Source of the DNA: Diospyros lotus
Lineage: Eukaryota > Streptophyta > Magnoliopsida > Ericales > Ebenaceae
Direction of reading: 5' to 3'
DNA length: 64,000 bases
Assembly (NCBI RefSeq): GCF_014633365.1
Contig: NC_068348.1
Span: forward strand, 18,122,311-18,186,310
Of this stretch, positions 34,028-46,394 are shown one piece after another; positions within the stretch are counted from its first letter, which is position 1; the number at the start of each line of letters is the position of its first letter. The notes under the pieces are model-generated. The model searched no databases. It was given only the letters and a program-made list of their open reading frames with translations, and had not been told where the DNA came from. The position numbers and the translations under genes are program-made.

Positions 34028-34240
34028 CTACGTCTCGTGCTCTGTCCCTTCCCCCGAGGCTAAAGCCGGGAAGTACCTCTCGAGGTGCACGGTGTTCCAA
34101 GCTTTTCCTTTCGCCTCGCTTCGTGGTGTCGGTAGTGTGCACTTGTTGGGATCTATTATCTTCTGGATTTTGTAAGGTCCTTCGCACTTCGGGTTGGGTT
34201 TCCCTTCCCCTTCTACTACCTTCCCCTGCGTCAAAAATTT
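34028..34240 (-). pseudogene. Integrase C-terminal segment fused behind gag (gypsy IV)
   Basis: In the minus frame ending TAG near 34028 the sequence reads CEGPYKIQKII, then WNTVHLERYFPALASG and TEHET before the stop. The EGPYxI..W(N)xxHLxRYY pattern is the C-terminal end of plant gypsy integrases, normally more than 3 kb downstream of gag. Here it follows gag within a few bases and in a different frame. This is the strongest evidence for the internal deletion. Confidence 0.75.
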
Positions 34241-35633
34241 CCATTTGGGTGACAAACTGTTCTGCTCGGTCGAACAACTCAATCATAGAATTTGACTCAG
34301 AGAAAGCTAAGGATCTTCTAAGGGGGGCATATGCCGTTCCGTTTAGTAGGGCTGACACCGCTAACCCGAATGGGAGTTCCCTTACTTCTTGTGTCGTGGC
34401 TCTGAATCGCTCGATGTATTGCTTTAGGGATTCGTTTGGCTTCTGCTGTAAGCTCATTAGATATATTGCACTCTTCTTCTTCAGGAGATAAACGGAGAAT
34501 ATATTTAGGAATTCTTTCTTTAACTATTCGAATGATCATATATGTCCTGCTGGTAATTCGGTGAACCACTGTTGAGCTTGTCCTATCAGGGAGAGTGGGA
34601 AAGCCCTACACCTCATGACCTCATTCCATCCATGTAGCACAGCTACTGCGACAAAATGTTGTAAATGCTTCTCGGGGTCCTCCCTTCCTGAGTATACTGA
34701 ACGTTGTAGCAATTCAAACCCTGGTTGCACGAGTTGCCTCTAGAGTTCCTCTGATAGAGGGAACCCTTTTGAGAGAGTTATCTTTGACACCATCATTACC
34801 TGCTTTTGTTCTGACACCTTTTCTATGAGGCATTTGATGTCAGACACGCTGAGTGTTTCCTGTTTCACTTCATTTCAGCAAAGAGACGGGTCATAAGGGA
34901 CTCTTGAGTGGATGCTTTCTGTTGCCTCTTTGTACATGGGAGGTTTCCTTACCCTTCTTCCATATTTCCTTCTCGAGTCTGTTACTTCCGGGACTTGTCT
35001 ATTCCGCCCTAGAGTTCTGATTCTTATCCCCTGCCGAAGGGCCCTTGGAGGGTCATCTTGGGGTCTTCGATGTTCTGTTATCGTATCGATTTGTCCCATA
35101 TGGGGAATGTGAATGCCCGGCATTAGTTCACGTAACAAAGCAGTGACTTCTTGTAGTCTTCTCATATTCTCCTCATTGGACATTTTGAGTTCATCATTCT
35201 GTTTCTTCAGTTCCTCAAAATTCTTCCGCAATAGTTCATAATCTGAGAGTAAAACCGTGGGTGGAACTATTCTTGAAGTCCCCACGAGGTTTTCATTTGG
35301 AATTGAAGATTGCCCATAGGAGTGTTGTTCCCGACTAGCGGGCGCTGCATGGGGGACTTGTTCCTCTCGTCCTATCGCGTATCTCCTCAATCCAGCTATG
35401 TGTGCTTCTCCTTGCTCTGAATGCTCCATGCCCCCCAGTTCGGTGGTATGGTTGCATTCGAGCACCAGGAAGTTCCCAGAATGCACTTCATTGTTAGGGT
35501 GATCTACTGAAAATTCTGGTACTGCGGAGTATGCCCGGTGGGGGCCTTTCGTGGCTCCTATCCAGGTACGAGCACTCTTTCGGGTGGGGTCAGGCGGGTT
35601 CGCCCAACTGGCTAATCTTGTCCCTCTCGGCAT
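34230..35633 (-). pseudogene. Gypsy IV gag, decayed
   Basis: An open frame at 35633-34875 (252 codons) starts MPRGTRLASWANPPDP just after the PBS. It contains a coiled-coil/heptad stretch (SDYELLRKNFEELKKQNDEL) around residues 130-170 and a basic region near the end. After a stop, gag continues at 34730-34230 with YSGREDPEKHLQHFVA, CRAFPLSLIGQAQQWF, QKPNESLKQYIERF and FDRAEQFVTQMEIFD. The second part is the retrotransposon gag core (PF03732-like), which forms the capsid. At least two frame changes or stops separate the pieces. No zinc knuckle or protease follows. Confidence 0.82.
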
Positions 35634-35660
35634 CTTGTGTTAAGATTGGCTTTTTGTTGC

Positions 35661-35680
35661 GTTTCCCACAGACAGCGCCA
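35661..35680 (-). promoter_or_regulatory. Primer-binding site of gypsy IV
   Basis: On the minus strand TGGCGCTGTCTGTGGGAAAC lies three bases inside the LTR end. TGGCGC-type sites are usual in non-chromovirus plant gypsy elements, in contrast to the Met-type sites of the other elements here. Confidence 0.75.
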
Positions 35681-35683
35681 AAT

Positions 35684-36581
35684 TGTTGTTGCCAAAATAC
35701 AACAATTAAAATTTGTGATGTGGGGTCCACTCGAGCTTGTTGTCGGGTGAGGTTAGGTTTTCGTAAAAGATGTCACCTCAAGGGAGTTTGCCGCTAGGAT
35801 GCTAGTCGCAAGGATTCGCCACTAACTCTTGCCACTAGCTCTTGCCACAAGTTCTTGCCACAAGCACTCGCCACTAGCTCTTGCCACTAGCTCTTGCCAC
35901 AAGCTCTCGCCACTAGCTCTTGCCACAAGCTCTTTGCCTTCATCGCTAGGTCTCACCGCAAGCTATTTCCTTTGCCACGAGATCTCGCCACGAGGCTTTT
36001 TTCCTTCGTCGCTAGGTCTCGGCGCAAGCTTTTTTCTTTGCCTCTAGGTTTGCTGCAAGAATTTAACCCTGTTGATGCTCAAAAAATGGGTTAGAGGGCT
36101 CATGGGAATCTTCCCCCACGAAGACCCTCTGATGCCAAAGTCAATCTCAGATCCCAGTGAGTATTCACGAAAATAGTAAAAGTGTATTCAAAGTGACAAG
36201 ATTTACCGACGTTGGAGGTCCCCATTAATGTCCTGTAGCTTGGTATTTATAGGGCATGATTCTCAAGAGTGGCTGGTGTCAACACGTTGGAGTTGCTAAA
36301 CGGGTCAATGGCAAGCCAAAAAAGTGGGAGAGGTTGCTATGACACAGCCGTAGGGCAGTTGGGCCTCGCGGCAGTGTGCCTTGCGGCCAACACTGTAGCA
36401 AGACAGCTGCTCCTCACGGCATGCAGCCTCGAGGTTGCATCTCGCGGTGTGCAGCTGCGAGGCTGCTGCTCCTTGCGGCTACGAGGCAGCCACAAGGCTG
36501 CCAGCTGGCGACATCAGCCTTCTTCAATTTTTTTTTCTTTTTTTGATTTATTTTTATCCCCATTTTTTCCATGGCACCACA
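35684..36581 (-). repeat. 5' LTR of gypsy IV, 898 bp
   Basis: TG..CA on the plus strand (TGTTGTTGCCAAAATAC to CCATGGCACCACA). It has an internal array of 13-17 bp units (CTCGCCACTAGCTCTTGCCA and relatives) at about 35817-36010. A short open frame crossing it is a consequence of that repeat. Confidence 0.75.
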
Positions 36582-37464
36582 ATATGTATTGAGGCATAAG
36601 CCTCTAGTAGCTTTTTTCAGTCTTTATTTTACAAAAGTTGTAAATGAAGATGGCGTCAAAGAGTTGATCGCAAAAGAAGCGGTGAAGCAGCAGTCCATCA
36701 AGGAGTTGATGTGTGGTGCATAGGTTAAACTCTAGAGGCTCGAGTTTATTTTATGATCAAGCCTTCGAGTTTATTCTATGAAGATGGCGTCAAAGAGTTT
36801 ATTATTTATTTTATTATGTAATGGTTGTATGATGGAATGAATAATGGAATTTGATGAGACATTAAAATAAGAAGCCCAAAAATATTTCCATAAAATTAAT
36901 ATTAGATCTAAATGGTAAATTTGATTTATTGTGGTTTTCCACTGTTGTAAGGGTTTATCAGTCTGATTGGGTGTATCCAAAAACTAAAATGTGGGGTGCA
37001 TTTCATGAAAGATTGTTTGATTTCTCCTATTAACCATGAGATGGGGCGGTGTTCAATAGGTCTTACTAAACCAAATAACTAAAATGTGAGGGAATGTGTT
37101 GTTCAACTCATTGCACTTAGCCAGATAATGGGTGGGATCTAACTAGTCCATCAGGCCAACAAACTGTAAATGTGAAGTTTATGATGAGTTAAAAGCCAAA
37201 GGTTGAAATCCACATATGATGTGGTGGAAAGTGTTGCCTACTCAATTATGAGAGTATTTCAAAAAACTAAAATGTGAGGGGTATTCTTATAAAAGAGAAT
37301 TCAGCCACTCATTATTGGATTTTGTATAAGGATCACATTTTCTTCTTGAGAAGTGCAGGATTCAAAAAATTTAGTGGGAGTACCCATTTAATAAAAAATC
37401 CTTAATTAAATGGAGTTTTTACAAAGATGCAAGCTAATATATCTATTTATTTTTTGCAGATAAA
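36582..37464 (+). other. Leader region upstream of copia VI gag
   Basis: AT-rich, with ACTAAAATGTG(A)GGG words at about 36980, 37077 and 37263, and a duplicated GAAGATGGCGTCAAAGAGTT (36647 and 36780). A T-rich tract ending TTTTTTGCAG at about 37461 looks like a splice acceptor just before the gag ATG at 37465. No LTR or PBS could be found here, so the 5' LTR of copia VI seems lost. Confidence 0.4.
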
Positions 37465-40400
37465 ATGTTAGGTTTAAATCCTTTAACTCGTATTCTAGAA
37501 ATCAATAGAGTCATTGGTCCTAATTTTTCTAACTGGTTTCGAAGTCTAAAAATAGTGCTCAATATGGAAAAAATAGATGACACTTTGTCCTATATACTAC
37601 CTACTGATATTCCTCTAACTACAACTGAGGAGGAGATTATCACTTGGAAGATTTTGAAAGAACATGATATGAGAGCCCGTAACTATATTCTCGCATCGAT
37701 GTCTAACGATTTGCATCGTTAGGTTAAGCACTTCATGAGTGTTGCAAGCATGATACAGCATCTCAATGACCTCTTTGGCGAGCATAGTCGGACAACTCGG
37801 TATGAGATATCGAAGAAGTTGTTTCAGGCCTAGATGCTTGAGGGTTCAGATGTCGAAGACCATGTCATCAGCATAATCAATATGATTGGTCAGCTGGATG
37901 CCTTGGAATTCCTAATGAACACTCATCTCTGGACTGATCTTGTCCTACAATCATTGTCGAATTCTTTCTGCTCCTTTGTTACTTATTTCTATATGAATAA
38001 GATTGAGTGTTCTCTCCCTAAGTTATTAAATATGTTAATAACCGCCCAGTCATAAATGAAAGGAAAGGGTAAAGAAGGGGTTCTCGTTGTTACCTTGTTT
38101 TCTTCCCAGAAGAAACTTAAATCTAGGAAGAGGAAGATAAATGTTCTCTGAGCCAACAGGGGTGGTGGTCAAATAGAGACAAAGGGTAAGGAAGTTTAGG
38201 ACAAGAGTAATTATTACTTTTGCGATAAAAAGAGACACTGGAAGATGAATTGTCTAGATTATCTAAGGAGCTTTAAGGGGAAACGCCCAGAGGGTCAAGG
38301 TATTTTTCGTTCTATGTGTGTTATTCAGACTAATCTTTCGATTGGTTGATACCCTACTTCTTATATTGTGGATTCTGGTGCTACTTCTCATATTTATTTG
38401 TCTGCGCAGGATCTCAGTTAAATTAGGGAGCTTGGGAAGCACAAAGTGGTTTTGCGTGTTGACAATGGGGCAAGCATTGTTGTATTAGCTATAGGAACTA
38501 CGTCTGTTTCTTTACTTTCTAGGCATGTACAAGTTTTATATGACTGTTTACATATATCGAATGTGATTCGGAATATTGTTTCAATTCCACAGCTTGTAAG
38601 TCACGGTTATACATTTTCTTTTGCATATAATGAATGTTTGATTATATTTGATAACGTGTGTGTGGGAAAAGCTGTGATGATAAATAGTTTATATTTCTTG
38701 GAAACACATACATGTGAATATAGTCATCAAATAGTTGTCAGACCTAAAACCACATTAAAAGAGAAGCGTTATCGGGGTAATCAAATTAATTCCAAATAGT
38801 TGTGGCACCTTAAGCTGGGTCATATCAACGAGAGTAGGCTTATGAAGTTGGCTTATCAGGGTCTTATATGTGATTTGTGTGTTGAACCCAGGCCAACTTA
38901 TGAATCATGTATTCTCAGGAAAATGACCAAGTCTCCGTTTGTTAGGCAAGAGGAAAGGGCTACTGAATTGTTAGGATTGGTACATTCAGATGTATGTGGG
39001 CTCATAAATATTATGGCCCAGGGTGGTTATGTCTACTTTGTAACTTTTACTGATGATTTGTCATGATATGGTTATATGTAGTTAATAAAGTACAAGTCTG
39101 AAGTACTTGAAAAGTTCAAAGAATTCAAGGCTAAAGTAGAAAACCAAACAAGAAAAAGTATCAAGATTCTTCGATCAAATCGAGGACATAGTTCGTTCAA
39201 CCACACCATATGAGATATGAGTTGGGAAACCTCTGAGTCTTAAGCATGTTAGGATTTGGGGTTGCCTAGTTTTTCCGAAAAGGTTGAGAACAGAGAAGTT
39301 GGATTTTAAATCTGAGAAATGTCGTTTTATGGGATATCCTAAAGATAGTTTAGGGTATTATATTTATTTTCCACTTAACCCAAGAGTTGTGGTTTCCAGG
39401 CATGTTATCTTCTTAGAATAAGAGTTCATCCAGGAGGGTATAATGGGGAAGAAAATAGATCTAAAGAAAGAGGAGTTTTCTGTTCCACAAATACCTGATT
39501 GAATTATTAAGCAAGGAAAATCAAGTTAAGGAGATCATCCATAGGTTCCCCATAGGTTTAGTAGAGTGCTCCATCCTCTGAATAGATGGTATGGATTATC
39601 GGTAGAGGAGATACATGAATTGTTCTTGTATAGGGGCAGTGACAAGTTGGTTGACTCTACCACTTATGAAAAGGTGATATCTGATATGGATGTCTCAAAA
39701 TGGCAGATAGCTATGGCATCTGAGATGGAGTCTATGTACTCCAAGTAAGTATGGGTCTTGGTAGATCTACCTGAGGGAATTTTTTATGTCGGGTGTAAAT
39801 GGATCTTCAAGAGAAAGATCAGTTCAGATGGACATTTTTCGACCTATAAAGCTCGGTTGGTGGCAAAGGGTTATCATCAGCGTCAAGCCATTGACTATGA
39901 TGATACTTTCTCACCTGTCGCTATGCTGAACTCCATTAAGATGATGTTAGCTATCATTGCACTATGACTATGAGATCTAGTAGATGGATGTCAAGATAGC
40001 TTTTTTGAATGAATTTCTTGAAGAATAGATAAATATGGAACAATCGAGTAAATTTGAGTTGTCGATCCATGTCATGTGTGTTTGCAGAAGAGATCAATAT
40101 ACGGTCTGAAGCAAGCATCAAGAAGTTAGAACATTCGTTTTGATCATGAGATCAAAGGGTTTGGTTTCGTGAGAAATCTGGATGGACCATGTGTATATAA
40201 GAAGGCTAGTGAGAGTAACATTGTGTTCCTAGTCTTGTATGTGGATGATATTTTAATTATGGGTAACTGTATGGACATGATGATGTCTACGAAAGTTTGG
40301 TTGTCTAGAGTATTCTCCATGAAGGATCTGGGAGATGTTACCTATATTTTGGGGATTAGACTTTATAGAGATAGAGTTAGGAAATTGATAGGTTTCTCCC

Positions 40401-41240
40401 AAAGCTTGTACATAGAGAAGATGCTAAAGAGGTTTAGCATGTTGAATTCCAAAAGGGGGTAGTTGTCTGTCCGGATTATAGTTTATCTCTTTAAGAAGAT
40501 GTCCCCTAATACTTCTGAAAAGAGTGATCGTATGAGTAAGGTACCTTATGATTTGACGGTTGGGAGCCTTATGTATGCGATGATATGTACGAGGTCAGAT
40601 ATTGCATATGTTGTGAGTGTTGTAAGCCGATACCAGTTCGACCCTAGTGATAGTCACTGGATCGTAGTGAAGCATATTCTAAAGTACTTGCGAATGACTA
40701 AAAATATGCTACTGATTTATGGAGAGAGTGATTTCAATGTAAATGGATTCATTTATTCGAATTTTCAATCGGATGTTGATGATCACAAATCGACGTCTAG
40801 TTTTATATATCTCTTGACTGGTGGTGTTGTGAGTTGGAAAAGTTCCAAGCAGGAAATCACAACGGATTCAACCACAGAAGCTGAGTATGTTACGGCATGT
40901 AATGCTACTAAGGAAGTTGTTTGGATTTGGAAGTTTCTTTCGGAGGTTGATGTGGTTCCGACAATTTTGTCACCAGTACCTTTGTATTATGACAACAATG
41001 GAGTCATTGCGCAAGTAATGGAACCCAGGTCTCATTAGAAGTCCAAACACATTAAACGTCTGTTTCATTTAATTCGAGAGATTATAACACGTAGGGACGT
41101 GCAACTATAGAGAATAGATTCAGCAGATAATATAATTAACCCACTCACCAAGCCTCTGACTCAATCACAGCTGGATCGGCATATTGAGAATATGGGTATC
41201 TAATTCCTGCCAATGGTGAAGCACTAGATGTACATGTGAT
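37465..41240 (+). pseudogene. Copia VI gag-pol, decayed
   Basis: The order is that of Ty1/copia. Gag: 37465-38055 with a stop at 37722. Zinc knuckle: YYFCDKKRHWKMNC near 38210, first Cys replaced. Protease: YIVDSGATSHIYLS near 38370. GAG-pre-integrase: LWHLKLGHINESRLMKLA at 38803. Integrase start: VHSDVCG and FVTFTDDLS. Late integrase: WVGKPLSLKHVRIWGCLVF from about 39220. RT: WIFKRKISSDG and YKARLVAKGYHQ (39790-39890), then VLYVDDILIMGN at 40235. RNase H: 40560-41038 with SWKSSKQEITTDSTTEAEYV and NNGVIAQ. About 8-10 in-frame stops occur. The middle of integrase is deleted: the frame jumps from LRSNRG (39180) to a region normally about 100 residues later. Confidence 0.88.
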
Positions 41241-41256
41241 GTAAATTAACATTAGT

Positions 41257-41272
41257 GCAAGTGGGAGATTAT
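41257..41272 (+). other. Polypurine tract of copia VI
   Basis: GCAAGTGGGAGATTAT lies just before the LTR start TGTTGTGTGCAC. GTGGGAGATTATTA is a usual form in plant copia elements. Confidence 0.75.
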
Positions 41273-41404
41273 TAGTGTTGTGTGCACTTATGCTAGATTT
41301 AGATGACATCTAGCGGGTTTGTTTTAATGCATTAATTATATTTTTGTATAAATCTAATAAAAGACAAGGTTTTCTTCAATCAATTATATGAATGAGTCTC
41401 TAGA

Positions 41405-44400
41405 CACTACAAGAAAAAAGGGTATTGCCGACGAACTTTTCCCGGCGGTTTGAATAATCGTCAGGAAAACACTACAATCCCCGGCGGTTTGTAAATCAAT
41501 GGTGATGTTGAGCCATCCCCTGCGGTTTTAATAAAACAGCCGGTGATGTTGATACATTACCGGCGGTTTTCTAAAACCGCCGATTATGTTGACACATCCC
41601 CGGCGGTTTTATTAAAACCGCCGGTGATGTTGATCCATTAGCGGTTTTAAAAATCACCGGTTATGTTGACACATCCCCGGCGGTTTTAATAAAATCGTCG
41701 GTGATGTTAATCCATTAACGGTAATGTTTGCCCATCCCCGGCGGTTTTTAAAATCGCCAGGGATATGATTTACATACGCACGGATATGATTTACATACGC
41801 ACACGCCCCCGCCCCCGCCTAAATTAATCTTCCCCCCTCATATCTTCTCTTCCAAAATCCCCCCTGCAAACCTTAACCATCTCTCGCTCACCCTCGTTCG
41901 CTTGCCTTGCTCTCGCCCTCGCCAGTACTTGAAGGAGAACAGCTCCTTGGGCGATCTCAGTTTAGGTACGCTGCTGCTCCTTTTCATTTGTTCGGTTATC
42001 TCATTTTTTCGAGAAATCGCGTTATGTTTTCGGTTGAGATCCACAATTCTGAGTTCATTTTAAATCTTTGGATATCTTAATTCCTGATTTGTTGTTCAAT
42101 TTTGGTCCGCATAATGTCTTCCAAACAGGCTCTTAGTTCAATTTTACCTTTGAAACTGATCCGTAATGTACCCTTTTTTGGCTTAATCTTCGAGTTCCTC
42201 TGGAATCTTTGGATACTTTCTTCCGGATTTATTCAATTTTGTTCTGCATTTTCTCCTCCAAACAGGCTCATAGTTGAATTTTTCCGTTGTAACTGATCCC
42301 AAATGTCTAGTTCCCTGCTTAATCTCCTAATTTTGTTACGGAATCGGTTTTACATATTCGAACTTCTACTTGTTATATATGCTCTGTTTTTGTTTTAGAC
42401 ATTAATTTGTTACTATGTGTCAATTAAGTTTGTTAGCAAAGTTATGGTGAAAGCAATGGATATGTGCATATCCAATTTAAATATATAGGGAATTTAAATG
42501 ATGGATGGTATATGATCAGGGTCTTGCTATGCTAAAATTTGATTAAAAGTTGGGGCAGCCCTACATCCCATTTACCTCCAATTCCATGTTGTAGTAACTC
42601 TTATTTTTTTTATTCATTGTGAAACCTTTGAAATTTTGATAGGTCAAAACTATTAATCTAAACTAAAGTACAAAAGGAGAAAATTATATACTGTGTAATA
42701 TTTGCAATTGTTCCTATACCATGTAATATTGGCACTGGAAACTTGTGTGTGTTGATAGTCCGTTCAACATTATACTTGCATACATTTAACCATTTCTGGT
42801 GGATGCTAGCCTTCAAATTAGAATCCAATGGTGCTTTTAGGTAATGCTGCCTTTAGTTGTTGCCTATTTCAGCTTGGATGCCACTTATTGTTGGTTATTT
42901 TGTCTTTGCCATGCAACAAAGAGCTTATCAAACCTGAATCTTATATATTCTCGAGTTTTAATTGTTGCAACTTATGATTTTTATGCAGATTATCAAGTTT
43001 CATTGCTTTGTGTTTGTTTCATATCTATTGCAACAGCATTATTGTTTGTGTGGTTGTGAACTAAATTCTTTTATTGCTTGCATTGAAGACTTTATGCACA
43101 ATACTAACCTTCTAGCTGTACAGGACTGTTGTCTCTTTCATTTTACTTAATATCCTGATTTCATCTTGGATTCAGTTTGCCAACATGTTGTTTTAAGTGG
43201 CTTAACACTTTGTTACATGAGTGTGGCTACTTTTAATTTGATAGGTGTGCTGGTGAGACTGGATGCCAAAGCCTTCCTCCATATTTATGTTATCTTTCTT
43301 TATTTTGATAGATCACAACAACGTTCATATGATAGAACATAGGTATTGAATTGGCTTACTCTTAGGTACTCATTGGCCTTCAAATTTAACTATCATTTCA
43401 TTCCTTTTCTGACTTTCACTAAAGTTATACTCGTGGGTGCGTGCACATATTTCAACTTTAGTTCTACTTAAACCTCTTGAGTCTGAAACTGCTCTTTGAT
43501 GGTCTAATTTAGCATTTATCCCTTATTTTATTTCACCTAAAAAAATAATATTATCAATAATAATGTGCTCTATGGTTGTGGATTTATATCCAATTTGTTA
43601 GTTCAGCAATAGTTATTTCAGAAAGTTAATGGTTCAAAAAAGATTCTTCAAGGTTCACACCAAGAAAAAAAAATGATTCTTCACATAAACATACAGTAGT
43701 AGGAATATGTCTAGTCCCCATTTGGTGTTTCCTGTAGGTCATGGCTCTATCATCTATGCATCACTTTAATAGGTCTTTATGTGATGTACTTTGTTCCAAA
43801 ATCCCACAATAGCTGATCTCTAGGTTTCCTGTTATACAATTTCCCAGTTTACATAAATTATAAGCTTTAGATCTATTGTTTTCCTGTGATCCCATTTTAT
43901 GCAATTTCATAGTTAATGTGCATACTTAAATAGATCTATTGTTTTCCAATGCAGATCGAAAAACTATGATATGCAATTTTGGTTGGAGAATGGCATAGTG
44001 GCGTAATCAAGGATTGTTTGACGTTACTTGGACATTTTTTAGTTTAGGGTTGATTTGTATGTGCTTTTGAGTAGCATTGTGTAATGAGACGAGACAAGAT
44101 CGATCTTTTTAAATGATCAAATGTATTGTACTTAAATAGATTTATTATATACAGTTGTTATATTTATTGTGTATAGCAGGTGAATCTTTTAAAATTGTTG
44201 ATGGTTTTTTGTTATACAAGTTATTATTGATTGTTATATAGGTTATTATTAGTTATATAATTTTGAAAAATCTTGTTTTTTCAAATTGCCGGCGGTTTTT
44301 GATTTTTTGTCGGCGGTTGATCTTTGCCGGCGGTTTTCTCAACCAACTGCCGGCAATTATTTGACTTTGCCGGCGGTTTTTTAACCGCCGGCAATACTTT

Positions 44401-44662
44401 TCCCGGCGGTTTAATAACCGCCGAGAAAAGTAAAACCATTCCCGGCAGTTTAACAACCGCCGGGAAAAGTAAAACCTTTTCTGGCTATTTTTATAAACCG
44501 CCGGTAAATAGTCTTTTCTGGCGGTTTTAAACTGCCAGAAACCTTTTCCGACGAAGGTATTTCCAGCGGTTATAATTACCGCCGGTAAAACTTTTACCGA
44601 CGGTTTTTCTACTTTTCCCGACGGTTTTCTCACCGCCGGAAAAAATCAGAACTCTTGTAGTG
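41405..44662. mobile_element. CACTA (En/Spm) element, non-autonomous, 3258 bp
   Basis: Begins CACTACAAGAAAAAAGGG and ends AACTCTTGTAGTG, the CACTA-type terminal inverted repeat. AGA at 41402-41404 and AGA at 44663-44665 is the 3-bp duplication expected. Both ends carry dense subterminal copies of CCCGGCGGTTTTAA / AAAACCGCCGG in both orientations (about 41440-41760 and 44285-44635), the sites used by CACTA transposases. The centre has no transposase. It starts with a C/T-rich stretch like a gene's 5' UTR (41805-41960) followed by intron-like AT-rich DNA, which could be captured host sequence. Confidence 0.93.
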
Positions 44663-45654
44663 AGATATTATGTGTGAGAATCTTATTCTCAAGGTGTTAA
44701 GACTATGTGATAGGATTACCTGATAACAGAACTTCTTAAACTATTCATAATCTTTAGATTCTCTAGATGGGGACTCCAATTAATCGAGTATGGATTAACA
44801 AAAGAATTACTACCTTATTTGGTATAGGGATACCAATGGGAGAATGGTGTGTCACACGCTATATGACATGAGATGTCGCTAATAAACCTGTGGGTGATCG
44901 TTGGGGAACGATCAGCCGGATGTGACGTCGATTACTAACCACGTGGACTGGTAAGTAATGGTCATGTCATTAAGCTGTGATGGTGTGTTGATCCGTAAAC
45001 TTGAACTGGCATGGTTGTTTTGTGTATTAGTGTGCAGGATTTACTAATAAGCCAAACTATCCAATTGGGAGGTGGAAACGTTCATTTATGTGGTTCTGTA
45101 TTACTAATATATAGAGATAGGTATTAGGAATAGGATTCGTCACCCTTGTCGATATTTGATGGGGTGAACATCCTATATGATCTATTATTGATGTGACGGG
45201 GCAGTCCCTGGTTTGGGCAGATTGAAAGTGAAGAAAGGTGTTTCTTGATGTGTCATCTAGTCACATTAATGAGATTTGACACATAGTTACTGAGTTTGTG
45301 AGTTTGTCACTCCATGACTCTTGCTCAGTCAGGACGTTAGGTGATGGAAGTATTAAGCACGCAGTAATCGTCAATTGTAATAAGTTCACTTTAAGTGAGA
45401 CTTCACTACCTCCTATACTGTCCTAAACTGCTTTTAGGTGCTATTCAGAAACTCTTGAAACGTCGTTGGGATTTAAAGAAATTCCAGTGATGGGTCAAGG
45501 GGTTGACCGATACCGAAAAAAGTTTCGGTGTTATCTGATTGCTAGCGGGTAGTGAATCTAGAAAGTCACACACCATATAATGTTGCGTTTGGTATCAACA
45601 TCGTGTACTCAAAATGTCTCTGAAGTGATTGGTCAAAAGTTAACCCTTGGCCCT

Positions 45655-45760
45655 TGCCAACAATGCATAGTGCATAGTACATAGTAATAATGCATAGTAA
45701 AAATACATAGTGCATAGTGCATAATATAAGTGCATTGTAAAATTACATAGTAATCTCTGG
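45655..45760. repeat. Short tandem repeat of TGCATAGTACATAG words
   Basis: Variants of ATAGTGCATAGTACATAGTA recur about seven times inside the copia VI LTR. Confidence 0.7.
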
Positions 45761-46394
45761 ATGATTGCAAAGAAATTATTGGATGTAGGGGAGGGTTGCG
45801 AGCATGAAAATTTATTAGAATTGAATTTGGGACAATGACGAAAAGAAAAGGGAAAATGAGGTTAGAAAAAAAGGCAAAGCCTTCTACTTTTTCTCTCTCA
45901 CCCCCAGGTACTCTCTTATTTTTCTTTTTCTTTCTGCTTCCTTTGAAAATATCATAGAAATTACACGTATAATTTTCAGATATGGGCACCGGTGATACGC
46001 ATATACTCTGTGTCTAGCACATGAAGAGATGACTGAAACAGTACCATTCAACATACTAGGTGTGGATCGACTAGAACCACCACATCTTGAGGTGGACTCT
46101 ATCTCAATACATAAACCGATTTTGTATTTCATCCCTTCATCAGGCAGCAGATATACATTTATTTGTATTCAATTATTGAATATGCGTGTTGCTTAAATAC
46201 TCAAACTATGTATGGCATATATATTATATTCCGCTACGTGTATCTGATATATGGTAAAAATAATTATTTTTGCTTGTACCACCGTACTAGTTATTCCTAT
46301 CAGAAATGGCCATTTAATTTATTATAAAAATATAATACATGCATTTCTATTAGATACTAGATGTCATCGAATCCAACATTAAGGCGTACATCAG

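Larger units (their letters stand above)
29373..36581 (-). mobile_element. Gypsy IV: deletion derivative with gag joined to an integrase tail
   Basis: Minus-strand order: 5' LTR 35684-36581, PBS 35661-35680, gag 35633-34230, integrase C-terminal segment 34240-34028, a 305-bp tandem array (33810-29660, interrupted by a solo LTR), PPT 29569-29587, and a truncated 3' LTR 29373-29568. The two LTR pieces share the GCGGCATGCAGCC word, the CCAGCTGGCG word, the T-rich tract and the end CCATGGCACCACA. Everything between gag and the integrase tail is absent. No target duplication is visible because the left LTR is truncated. Confidence 0.75.
41276..46378 (+). repeat. 3' LTR of copia VI, split by a CACTA element
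   Basis: The left part is 41276-41404 and the right part is 44663-46378, about 1.84 kb when joined. The start (TGTTG.., with AGATGACATCTAG) and the end (CTAGATGTCATCGAATCCAACA) form a short inverted repeat, supporting TG..CA ends. The right limit is where copia II protease sequence resumes. No second copy exists in the window to confirm the length. Confidence 0.55.

Noticed and set aside
45633..46132. Minus-strand frames of 118 and 82 codons.
   Set aside because: They lie within the copia VI LTR and partly in the TGCATAG repeat; no homologous domain is recognised.
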